Source of the DNA: Pseudomonadota bacterium
GTDB lineage: Bacteria; Desulfobacterota; Anaeroferrophillalia; Anaeroferrophillales; Tharpellaceae
NCBI GenBank assembly: GCA_015486445.1
Contig: WFRT01000219.1
Location: forward strand, 1 to 12,439
Direction: 5' to 3'
DNA length: 12,439 nt
Position numbers and translations under genes: made by a program
Shown: positions 1 to 5,922 of the stretch, piece after piece
How the letters are laid out: every line of letters starts with the position of its first letter
Position numbering within the stretch: the first letter of the stretch is position 1
The notes under the pieces: generated by a model
The model's input: the letters and a program-made list of their open reading frames with translations, nothing else
What the model was told of the DNA's origin: nothing
Databases searched by the model: none

Positions 1-801
1 CTCCAGGGCTTTGCCGGCGGCCGCCTCTACGGCGAAGATTACGACAACACCTGGATGGCCGGCGGCGAACTGGACAGCTCCACCCCCTTGGGCCAGTTCC
101 CGCTGCGGCTGGAATTCTTCCTTGCTGGGGCCACTTTCAACAACCCCGGGGTCGACGACGATGATTTTAATCAGCTCAAAGCCGGCGGCCGCCTGGTCTG
201 GTTACTCTCTCCCCGGCTGACCCTGGAGTGGGAGAACTTTCTCAGCTGGGAAGACTACGGCGCCGATGCGGAGGTTACCGGTCCCGGCTCACCCCATAAA
301 TCGGCAGCCGGCCACGGTTTCGGGACACCGAAAGGAGGCGGCCAGGGCCGGAAAGACCCGTCCTCCGGGCCCGGCCACCGGCCGCGGCACCACAACCGAG
401 GAGAGCGCAGCGACCGGGTGACGGCCACGGCCCTGCGCGCCCTGCTGGCAATCAATCCCTTCTGGGACGGTATCGCCGAGATCTTCTGGCAGGGCCGGCA
501 CTCCTCGCTGGATGCTGAAAAGAGCCATTCCTACGGGCTCCGGCTGGATCTTTTCTGGCACCCCCTGGAAAGACTGGAAACCACGCTTTCCCTCAATGCC
601 GCCCGGACCCCCTACAATTACAGGCTGCAGGGGGAAAAGCGCTGTGAAAAAAGCTACGGCTCAACCATCAACCTGAGCTGGAAGCTCTCCGACCACTGGT
701 CGCTGGCCGGCAGCTGGGACTGGTACCGGCAGGATTCAGACCTCAACAACGACGAATACACCCGCAACCAATGGAACGCTTCTCTGAATTTTTCCTTTTG
801 A
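1..801 (+). CDS. Outer-membrane beta-barrel protein, 3' part (5' end outside window)
   Basis: Reading frame 1 is open from the first base to the stop at 799-801, so the gene begins upstream of the window. The visible 266 residues show alternating hydrophobic/polar strands rich in Trp, Tyr and Phe, separated by turns. The chain ends in a typical barrel closing strand with terminal Phe (WNASLNFSF), as expected of proteins handed to the BAM machinery. I place it in the outer membrane but cannot name a family. Roughly between bases 280 and 415 the barrel pattern is interrupted by a Gly/His/Arg/Pro-rich stretch (AAGHGFGTPKGGG, GPGHRPRHHNRGER). This is probably an extracellular loop or periplasmic turn and resembles the tails of the small secreted proteins downstream. 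Its last 31 bases overlap the next gene, suggesting translational coupling into an operon that includes the sensor kinase. An alternative start at 55 is unlikely because the upstream sequence is also barrel-like. Confidence 0.75.
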   Translation, partial: LQGFAGGRLYGEDYDNTWMAGGELDSSTPLGQFPLRLEFFLAGATFNNPGVDDDDFNQLKAGGRLVWLLSPRLTLEWENFLSWEDYGADAEVTGPGSPHKSAAGHGFGTPKGGGQGRKDPSSGPGHRPRHHNRGERSDRVTATALRALLAINPFWDGIAEIFWQGRHSSLDAEKSHSYGLRLDLFWHPLERLETTLSLNAARTPYNYRLQGEKRCEKSYGSTINLSWKLSDHWSLAGSWDWYRQDSDLNNDEYTRNQWNASLNFSF

Positions 802-1178
802 CGGCCGCCGCCGTGGTCCTGCTGCTGGCGGCGCTCCCGGCGCCGCCGGCCCGGGCCCAGGAGTGGCAGCTGGTCACCGGCCGGGTGGAAACCCTGGTGC
901 GGGGGGAAAAATATATCGAGCTGACCCTCAAACCCGATTCCGGGACGGGAAAAACCCCGCCGGTAAACCTTGAAATCCCGGTTGCCGACTGTCCCGGCCC
1001 GCTCAAGGCCGGCGACCACGTCAGGATCTGGAACAAAACCACCGGCTCCGGCAGAACGGTCTACAGGATTTCGACCAACCGCCGGTGTGATGCCACCGGG
1101 GTCCGCCAGCGCCTGCGCCGCCACGGTCATCGTTCCGGCGGTCGCCGGGGCGGCGGGGGAGGCCACGGTGGTCACTGA
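771..1178 (+). CDS. Small secreted protein with Gly/His/Arg-rich C-terminus
   Basis: Encodes 135 residues. Residues 1-29 form a signal peptide: a short polar start, the hydrophobic run LLTAAAVVLLLAAL, and a probable cleavage after ARA. The mature part has a compact core at about 31-105 (VTGRVETLVRGEKYIELTL, then VADCPGPLKAGDHVRIW) with a beta-rich, possibly OB-fold-like pattern and two cysteines (C74, C106). A basic low-complexity tail at about 111-135 is rich in Gly, His and Arg and ends GGGGGHGGH. No known family is recognised. The gene overlaps the barrel gene by 31 bases and the kinase gene by 11, so all three are probably translated as one coupled unit. No clear Shine-Dalgarno precedes the ATG at 771, consistent with reinitiation from the upstream gene. 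The tail could bind metal ions or polyanions; that is inference. Confidence 0.7.
   Translation: MERFSEFFLLTAAAVVLLLAALPAPPARAQEWQLVTGRVETLVRGEKYIELTLKPDSGTGKTPPVNLEIPVADCPGPLKAGDHVRIWNKTTGSGRTVYRISTNRRCDATGVRQRLRRHGHRSGGRRGGGGGHGGH
1155..1162 (+). promoter_or_regulatory. Ribosome binding site deciding a GTG start for the kinase
   Basis: GGGGGAGG lies five bases before GTG at 1168. The open frame extends upstream to an ATG at 970 and contains another ATG at 1090. Neither has a recognisable Shine-Dalgarno, and both would overlap the preceding gene far more. The extra upstream translation is low-complexity Pro/Ser/Arg. The GTG at 1168 is therefore preferred. Confidence 0.65.
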
Positions 1179-2799
1179 CAGAAAACGCTCCCGAACCGCC
1201 CCCGGCACCGGGCTCGCCCGGAAAATCTCCCGGCTGCCGCTGTGGCTCGGCAACCTGCTGTTTTTCGGCCTTTTGATCCTCGTGGTCCTCGGCTATTTTC
1301 TCTGGCAGGCCGGCCAGGTCCGCAACAGCTTCTACCGCCACACTATGGAACACAGCCAACTGCTGGCCCAAATCACCCGGCTCAATCTCGACAACGCCCT
1401 GGCCGCCGACCGGGCCGTCAAGCAGGCGGCCCGCACCTTCATGCTCAACAGCGCCCGCTTTATCGACTACCTGGCCGCCGTCGAACCTTTTACCGAGAGC
1501 GAGCTCACCAGCCTGGCCCTCGAATCCGGCCTCTGCGGCGCCACCATCGCCGCCCCCAGGCAGCAAGTCAGCGGCCCGCCCGGCTGGCTTGAGGAATGCG
1601 GCCTCTCCCCGGCCCGGCGCCGGGAGCTTAAGGGGGTTTCCTTCATGCACCTGCCGCAAAGCCATATCTTCGTTCTTTCCTATCCGCGCCGGGAGGGGCC
1701 GGGGACCATCTACATAGGTTTCGAGGCCCGGCATCTCGAGACCCTGCAGCAGCAGGTCGGGGTCGAGCACCTGCTCAAGACCTTGAACCAGGTGCCCGGC
1801 ATCGCCTACGTGCGCCTGCAAAAAACCGCCGCTGGCCGGCCGGACGGCAGCCTGCGGGAGCGCCAGACCCGGCAGGGTCTGGTCATCGAAAGCCGGCTGC
1901 CGCTCAAGGACCGAGTCCTTATTGCCGGCTTCAATTCCGATTTCCTGGTCGCCCGCGAACGCACCCTCTGGCGTGACTTCTTCGTTTTCGCCTCGATCCT
2001 GGCCGCCCTGGGCCTGCTGGCCTCGATCCTGCTCTACCGCCTGCAGCTTTTTCACCTGCTCAAGGTGAGAAAATACGAGCAGCACCTGGCCCGCGAACGG
2101 GAAAACGCCATGCTCGGCCGGGCCACCGCGGCCCTGGCCCACGAAATCAGGAACCCGTTGAACGCCATCAGCATCGGCCTGCAAAGGCTGGAAATCGAAG
2201 AGTGCGGCCTCGGGGAAGAGTACCGGCCGCTACTGACCGCGATGCGCAACGCGGTCGGCCGGGCCGACGCCATCGTCAACGACCTCAGGCGCTTCTCCCG
2301 GCCTTTCAACCCTCGTTGTGAAGCCCTTGCCGTCGATCTGCTGGTCAAGGACATCCTGGCCCTTTACCGGATGCGGGCCGAGGCCTGCGGCATCCGGGTC
2401 GAATTTTTCGACCGGCGGCCGGCCGGCGGGAGAAAAGCCCTTCCGGCCGACCCCAACCTGCTCGCCCAGGTCCTGGAAAACCTCTGCAAGAATGCCGTCG
2501 AAGCCCAGCCCGGGGGCGGCTTTCTCAAGGTGGAAATCGAACTCGAGGGCCCGGAACTGGTTATCCGGATGGAGAACGGCGGCCTTGAACTGCCGGCCGG
2601 GGAGGTGGAAAAGATCATCGCCCCGTGGTTTACCACCAAGACTCGCGGCACCGGCCTCGGCCTGGCCCTGGCCGAAAGAATCATCCGCGCCCACCGGGGC
2701 CGTTTCCAGCTTTCGTCCCCGGCCCCCGGCATCCTGCGCCAGGAGATCCGGCTGCCGCGGCGGCCGCCGGAGCCGGAAACCAGGCAAGCTTCGACCTGA
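1168..2799 (+). CDS. Membrane-bound sensor histidine kinase (NtrB/ZraS-like layout)
   Basis: With the GTG start the protein has 543 residues. TM1 is at about 25-46, then a sensor region of about 220 residues (47-269) presumably in the periplasm, and TM2 at about 270-292. The cytoplasmic part carries an H-box AHEIRNPLNAIS with phospho-acceptor His325, an N-box NLCKNAVEA with Asn442, the F-box WFTTK and the G2 box GTGLGLALA (494-502). No PAS domain is evident. The G1 box is unusual: the usual DxGxG reads E469-N-G-G-L, which keeps the acidic position only as Glu. Family knowledge says such kinases autophosphorylate on His and pass phosphate to the receiver of a cognate regulator, here almost certainly the next gene, 41 bases downstream. 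The sensor region matches no domain I can name, so the ligand is unknown. Overlap with the secreted-protein gene suggests linked expression with envelope components. Confidence 0.9.
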   Translation: MVTDRKRSRTAPGTGLARKISRLPLWLGNLLFFGLLILVVLGYFLWQAGQVRNSFYRHTMEHSQLLAQITRLNLDNALAADRAVKQAARTFMLNSARFIDYLAAVEPFTESELTSLALESGLCGATIAAPRQQVSGPPGWLEECGLSPARRRELKGVSFMHLPQSHIFVLSYPRREGPGTIYIGFEARHLETLQQQVGVEHLLKTLNQVPGIAYVRLQKTAAGRPDGSLRERQTRQGLVIESRLPLKDRVLIAGFNSDFLVARERTLWRDFFVFASILAALGLLASILLYRLQLFHLLKVRKYEQHLARERENAMLGRATAALAHEIRNPLNAISIGLQRLEIEECGLGEEYRPLLTAMRNAVGRADAIVNDLRRFSRPFNPRCEALAVDLLVKDILALYRMRAEACGIRVEFFDRRPAGGRKALPADPNLLAQVLENLCKNAVEAQPGGGFLKVEIELEGPELVIRMENGGLELPAGEVEKIIAPWFTTKTRGTGLGLALAERIIRAHRGRFQLSSPAPGILRQEIRLPRRPPEPETRQAST

Positions 2800-2840
2800 A
2801 CCGATCCCCCCACCGGAACAGCAAACAGGGAATTGCGGCC

Positions 2841-4196
2841 ATGGACATACTTATCGTTGACGACGAACAGGAACAGAGGGAACTACTCGGAGGGTTTCTC
2901 GGCAAGCAGGGTTACGATATCCACCTGGCGGCCGACGCCCGGGCGGCGGAAAACCTGGTCCGCCAGCACAACATCGACCTGGTGCTGCTCGACCACCGGC
3001 TGCCGGACAAAAACGGCGATCTCCTGCTGCTGGATCTCAAGGAAATCAACCCGCTGCTCAAGTTCATCATGATCACAGCCTACGGCGCCGTCTCAACCGC
3101 GGTCGAGGTGATGCACAGCGGCGCCGACTATTTCTTTGAAAAGCCGGTCGATCTCAATCGCCTGCTCGAACAGATCGGCATCATCGAGGAACGGCTCCCG
3201 GTCGACCGGGACAGCACCGAGGTCGAAAAACTGCTGGCCGACGACTCCAGCCTGCCGCTCCGGCTGGTGGGACACAGCCGGGCCATGCGCGAGCTGGTCT
3301 CGGTCGTGCGCCGGGCCGCGCCGACCCCATGGACGGTTCTGATCCGGGGCGAAACCGGTACCGGCAAGGAACTGGTGGCCCGGCTGCTCCATCTGCTGAG
3401 TCCGCGCCGCGACCACCCGTTCGTCGCCGTCAACTGCGCGGCGATGCCGGAAAACCTGGTTGAATCCGAGCTTTTCGGCCACGAGAAGGGCTCTTTTACC
3501 GGGGCCGCGGCCCGGCGTCGCGGACATTTCGAACTCGCCTCCGGCGGCACCCTGCTGCTCGACGAAATCGGCGAACTGCCGCCGGGAACCCAGGCCAAGC
3601 TGCTGCGGACCCTGCAGGAAAAACGGATCACCCGGATCGGCGGGGAAAAGGAGATCGCCATTGACATCCGGCTGCTCGCCGCCACCAACCGCGATCTCGA
3701 GGAGATGGTACAGGCCGGCAAATTCCGCGAAGACCTCTTCTTTCGCCTCAAGGTCATCGAGATCGAACTGCCGCCGCTGCGCCAGCGGCGCGACGATCTT
3801 CCCGAACTGATCGAGGCCCTGCTCGAACGCCACGGCCTGGAAGGAGTCACCTTCGCCCGGGACGCCTTGAACGTCCTGGCCCGCTACCATTTCCCCGGCA
3901 ACATCCGGGAACTCGAACACATCATCCAGCGGACCACGGCCCTGGCCCGGAGTCCAGTGATCCGGGCCGCCGACCTGCCGGCTGAAATCCGTTTCCCGGA
4001 AAAAAATACCGAAGGCGGCACGCTCGAGGAAAGGTTGCTCGAGGTCGAACGCCGGCTGCTGCTCGAAGCCCTGGAAAAACATGACTGGGTCCAGACCCGG
4101 GCGGCTGAATCACTGGGCATCAGCGAAAGGGTGCTGCGCTACAAGATCAGCAAGCACGAAATCTACCGGCCCCGGGAAAAGCAGCAGCCGGCATAA
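2841..4196 (+). CDS. Sigma54-dependent response regulator (NtrC/ZraR family)
   Basis: The 451-residue protein has the three NtrC-type domains. The receiver (1-120) has D7/D8, phospho-acceptor D51 in LLDHRLPD, T79 and K101. The AAA+ sigma54-interaction domain (about 145-370) has Walker A GETGTGKE at 170, Walker B LLLDEIGEL with D241/E242, and an arginine-containing sensor stretch near FREDLFFRL. A Fis-type helix-turn-helix ends the protein (about 405-442, AAESLGISERVLRYKISK). The sigma54-contact loop reads GSFTGA at 217-222 rather than GAFTGA, a substitution seen in active family members. The ATG at 2841 is chosen because the protein then begins with the receiver's first strand (MDILIVDDE); AGGGA at 2827-2831 is a moderate Shine-Dalgarno. 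It should be phosphorylated by the adjacent kinase. The sigma54 promoter and palindrome just downstream make the 4553/5047 genes its likely target. Confidence 0.94.
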   Translation: MDILIVDDEQEQRELLGGFLGKQGYDIHLAADARAAENLVRQHNIDLVLLDHRLPDKNGDLLLLDLKEINPLLKFIMITAYGAVSTAVEVMHSGADYFFEKPVDLNRLLEQIGIIEERLPVDRDSTEVEKLLADDSSLPLRLVGHSRAMRELVSVVRRAAPTPWTVLIRGETGTGKELVARLLHLLSPRRDHPFVAVNCAAMPENLVESELFGHEKGSFTGAAARRRGHFELASGGTLLLDEIGELPPGTQAKLLRTLQEKRITRIGGEKEIAIDIRLLAATNRDLEEMVQAGKFREDLFFRLKVIEIELPPLRQRRDDLPELIEALLERHGLEGVTFARDALNVLARYHFPGNIRELEHIIQRTTALARSPVIRAADLPAEIRFPEKNTEGGTLEERLLEVERRLLLEALEKHDWVQTRAAESLGISERVLRYKISKHEIYRPREKQQPA

Positions 4197-4231
4197 ACGG
4201 TTTCCGCCGCGCGGCCGCAAGGCTTGCCAAG

Positions 4232-4274
4232 AAAGGGGGATCGGCCCGCAAATTTGCGGGCCGATCCCCCTTTT
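4232..4274 (+). terminator. Rho-independent terminator, perfect 21-bp inverted repeat
   Basis: Bases 4232-4252 and 4253-4273 are exact reverse complements. They give a GC-rich stem with an AAATTT apex and a T run (4271-4274). It lies 35 bases after the regulator stop and ends the kinase/regulator operon. The A run on the left flank would let it work weakly on the minus strand too. It insulates the downstream control region from read-through. Confidence 0.9.
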
Positions 4275-4318
4275 CCCTTAAAGCTCCACCAGTTTCCCCG
4301 GCCCCGGCCGGTCCAACC

Positions 4319-4356
4319 TCGACAATATTGTCGAAAGCCCACTCCGGTTGTCGAAA
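4319..4356 (+). promoter_or_regulatory. Candidate activator binding sites: 16-bp palindrome plus half-site
   Basis: TCGACAATATTGTCGA (4319-4334) is a perfect 16-bp palindrome. Its right half, TTGTCGAAA (4328-4336), recurs identically at 4348-4356, exactly 20 bases further, about two helical turns and so on the same DNA face. The sites lie about 100 bases upstream of the sigma54 promoter, a normal distance for an NtrC-type enhancer. I infer that the regulator encoded at 2841-4196 binds here. Confidence 0.65.
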
Positions 4357-4396
4357 AACCCGCCAGCCACAAACCACCTGAAAAACACAACTACTT

Positions 4397-4422
4397 GAAA
4401 TAACAAGATAATTTTTTATTTT
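4397..4422. other. A+T-rich tract between enhancer and promoter
   Basis: GAAATAACAAGATAATTTTT and the following bases are strikingly A+T-rich in a GC-rich window. They lie between the candidate enhancer and the -24/-12 promoter, where many sigma54 promoters have a bend or an IHF site. No good match to the IHF consensus was found on either strand, so only intrinsic flexibility is claimed. Confidence 0.35.
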
Positions 4423-4428
4423 CCAGCC

Positions 4429-4444
4429 TGGCACCCAACCTGCA
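4429..4444 (+). promoter_or_regulatory. Sigma54 (-24/-12) promoter
   Basis: TGGCACCCAACCTGCA has GG at 4430-4431 and GC at 4442-4443 with exactly 10 bases between, and the full TGGCAC -24 block. The only notable departure from TGGCAC-N5-TTGC is C for T at the first base of the -12 block. Predicted transcription starts near 4455, giving a leader of about 98 bases for the gene at 4553. A sigma54 activator gene immediately upstream strengthens the call. Confidence 0.82.
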
Positions 4445-4455
4445 ATCTATCAATC

Positions 4456-4521
4456 CCGAAAAGCGCAGGCCACTTTCGGCCCCCGGGTTTGACGGCTGCC
4501 GGTCAGCGTCACCGTCAACCC
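4456..4521 (+). other. Structured 5' leader with two hairpins
   Basis: The predicted transcript starts almost at a hairpin: CCGAAA (4456-4461) pairs with TTTCGG (4474-4479). A second hairpin pairs GGGTTTGACGG (4485-4495) with CCGTCAACCC (4512-4521), giving 10 base pairs and one bulged T. The Shine-Dalgarno AGGAG at 4541-4545 lies outside both. They could stabilise the mRNA or bind a regulator; no known riboswitch class was recognised. Confidence 0.45.
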
Positions 4522-4552
4522 GACAACCACAACCGATCTAAGGAGAATCCTG

Positions 4553-4957
4553 ATGAAAAACAGTTTTGCCAGCATCTCCGGACTGGTGACGGTCATGATG
4601 ATAGGGATCGCCCTCCCGGCCTTGCCGGCGGCCGCCACGGACCTCCCGGCGGCCGACACAACGGCCGCAACCGCCCCGATAGTCGACAGTTCGGCCGGCG
4701 CCGGCGCCAGCCAGTACCGCTGGCAGGGAGATAACAGAAACGGCGGTCTGTCCACCGACAATCGGGCAGCCTCTCAGAGGACCCGAACCCAGACCCGAAC
4801 CCGAACCGGCGCCGAAAATCAAGCCCGGCAGCATTCATCCCGCTGCCGGGGCTCACAGCCAATGGAGCAGTCCGGCAGCGGTGAGCTTTCCGGCAGGAAA
4901 AATCACCGGGGCGGTTTCAGCGGCCAGGGCCGTCACGGCCACGGCGGCCGGCGCTAG
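4553..4957 (+). CDS. Small secreted Gly/His/Arg-rich protein, sigma54-driven
   Basis: Encodes 134 residues, starting at ATG 4553 with AGGAG at 4541-4545. Residues 1-28 are a signal peptide (MKNSFASIS, the hydrophobic run LVTVMMIGIALPALPA, cleavage near AAA-TD). The mature protein looks largely disordered: an Ala/Thr/Asp stretch (30-50), a Thr-Arg repeat TRTQTRTRT (77-85), one cysteine (C98), and a Gly/His/Arg tail GQGRHGHGGRR. No domain is recognised. It is the first gene after the sigma54 promoter and is probably co-transcribed with the DUF2202 gene 89 bases downstream. Its place mirrors that of ZraP next to ZraSR, but it lacks the helical character of ZraP and I do not call it a homologue. 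A periplasmic metal-binding or protective role is inference. It has codon-typical GC use and a confident RBS, so it is probably a real gene despite low complexity. Confidence 0.65.
   Translation: MKNSFASISGLVTVMMIGIALPALPAAATDLPAADTTAATAPIVDSSAGAGASQYRWQGDNRNGGLSTDNRAASQRTRTQTRTRTGAENQARQHSSRCRGSQPMEQSGSGELSGRKNHRGGFSGQGRHGHGGRR
4781..4807 (+). repeat. Short hexanucleotide tandem repeat in coding sequence
   Basis: Four units of ACCCGA (one is ACCCAG) plus a partial fifth unit encode the Thr-Arg run of the secreted protein. Units of six keep the frame, so slippage would change the number of Thr-Arg pairs without truncating the protein. Confidence 0.7.
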
Positions 4958-5046
4958 AGCCGGAACAAAAAGACAATTGCATCTCGAACCTGACGATGCC
5001 CAATTAACCCCGGCAACCTAAACCTTCAGAACAGGAGAAACAGAAC

Positions 5047-5748
5047 ATGAAAAAACAGATTTTAACTTTGGTCACCATCACAATTTTCAGTCTCATGCTG
5101 GGCGGCACCGCCCTGGCCCGCGGCGGCCACGGCCAGGGACAGCACGCGGGAAACCCGGCGGCCATGGCCGCCTCCCTGCCCTACGAAGAACTTTCCGAAG
5201 CCGAGAAAGGGGACCTGCTGAAAATGGTCGAGGAAGAGAAACTGGCCCGGGACGTCTATACCGCCCTTTACCGGAAATGGAACATTCCGGCCTTCAACAA
5301 CATCTCCCGCAGTGAGCAGCGTCACATGGATGCAGTCGCCGGCCTGCTGGCCAAGTACGACATCGCCAACCCGGTGGCCGACATGGAACCGGGGCAGTTT
5401 GCCGACCCGGCGGTCGCCGACCTCTACCGGCAGCTGACGGACCGGGGCCAGGCCAGCGAAGAAGAAGCGCTCAGGGTCGGGGCGACGATCGAAGATCTTG
5501 ACATCAAGGATCTCAAGGAGTGCCTCGAAAACAGTGACAACCAGGATCTGGCAGTGGTTTTCGGCAATTTGAAGCGGGGTTCGGAAAACCATCTGCGGGC
5601 CTTCTGCTCACTGCTTTCGGTCTACGGCTACGCCCCTTACGAGGCCCAGTTCCTGAGCCCGGAAGAGATCGACGAGATCATCAGTACTCCCCCGACCCGG
5701 GGCCACCGGGGCCAGGGCCGCGGGCAATGCTCCCGGCAGGTCCAATAA
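5047..5748 (+). CDS. Secreted DUF2202 ferritin-like protein
   Basis: Encodes 233 residues, starting at ATG 5047 with AGGAG at 5033-5037. The signal peptide spans residues 1-24 (cleavage after ALA). The mature N-terminus is Gly/His/Gln-rich (RGGHGQGQHAG). The DUF2202 helical domain follows at about 45-210: EEEKLARDVYTALY (62-75), SEQRHM with E90 and H93, E149 in GATIEDLDI, and GSENHLRAF with E180 and H182. The acidic and His residues match the di-metal ligand pattern expected of the ferritin-like superfamily, to which DUF2202 is assigned. The C-terminal tail again is Gly/His/Arg-rich (RGHRGQGRGQC). Family function is not established; metal binding or redox protection in the periplasm is plausible. 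It is probably co-transcribed with the gene at 4553 from the sigma54 promoter, since the 89-base gap holds neither a promoter nor a terminator that I can see. Confidence 0.88.
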   Translation: MKKQILTLVTITIFSLMLGGTALARGGHGQGQHAGNPAAMAASLPYEELSEAEKGDLLKMVEEEKLARDVYTALYRKWNIPAFNNISRSEQRHMDAVAGLLAKYDIANPVADMEPGQFADPAVADLYRQLTDRGQASEEEALRVGATIEDLDIKDLKECLENSDNQDLAVVFGNLKRGSENHLRAFCSLLSVYGYAPYEAQFLSPEEIDEIISTPPTRGHRGQGRGQCSRQVQ

Positions 5749-5775
5749 TAACCGCAGGAATCCACGGCACCAACC

Positions 5776-5815
5776 GGAAAGGCCGGGGCGGGCGAGTCAG
5801 CGCTCCGGCCTTTCC
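5776..5815 (+). terminator. Stem-loop after the DUF2202 gene (probable terminator)
   Basis: GGAAAGGCCGG (5776-5786) pairs with CCGGCCTTTCC (5805-5815). Four further pairs (one G-U) extend the stem to 15, with a 10-base loop. It lies 27 bases after the stop at 5748. No T run follows on the plus strand, so it may be a weak or factor-assisted terminator, or a 3'-end stabiliser. Confidence 0.5.
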
Positions 5816-5863
5816 ACTGTCAGCCGGGACGGCAGGATTTTCAACCGCCTGTGAAACAAAAAA

Positions 5864-5891
5864 AGGGGCCGCCTCGATCGAGGCGGCCCCT
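5864..5891 (-). terminator. Rho-independent terminator of the minus-strand operon
   Basis: A perfect 28-base palindrome (14-bp arms, AGGGGCCGCCTCGA and its complement) is followed on the minus strand by a T run (the A run at 5858-5864 on plus). It sits 31 bases beyond the iorB stop. The plus-strand side lacks a T run, so it mainly serves the minus strand. Confidence 0.88.
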
Positions 5892-5922
5892 GCCATCTTA
5901 TGCTTGAAACCAACCAGTAAAC

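Noticed and set aside
970..1167. Longer N-terminus for the histidine kinase (ATG 970 or 1090)
   Set aside because: No Shine-Dalgarno, deep overlap with the secreted-protein gene, and the extra residues are low-complexity. The GTG at 1168 has GGGGGAGG five bases upstream.
1021..4082. Long minus-strand frames opposite the kinase and regulator genes
   Set aside because: They mirror codon bias of the real genes, lack ribosome sites and have low-complexity translations.
4385..4425. IHF binding site between enhancer and promoter
   Set aside because: The tract is A+T-rich, but the best alignments to WATCAANNNNTTR have two or more mismatches in the conserved bases.
4456..4521. Known riboswitch in the leader
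   Set aside because: Two simple hairpins only; no conserved aptamer sequence of a known class was recognised.
4553..4957. ZraP homologue
   Set aside because: Position and regulation are similar, but the protein is low-complexity and lacks the helical core of ZraP/CpxP-type chaperones.
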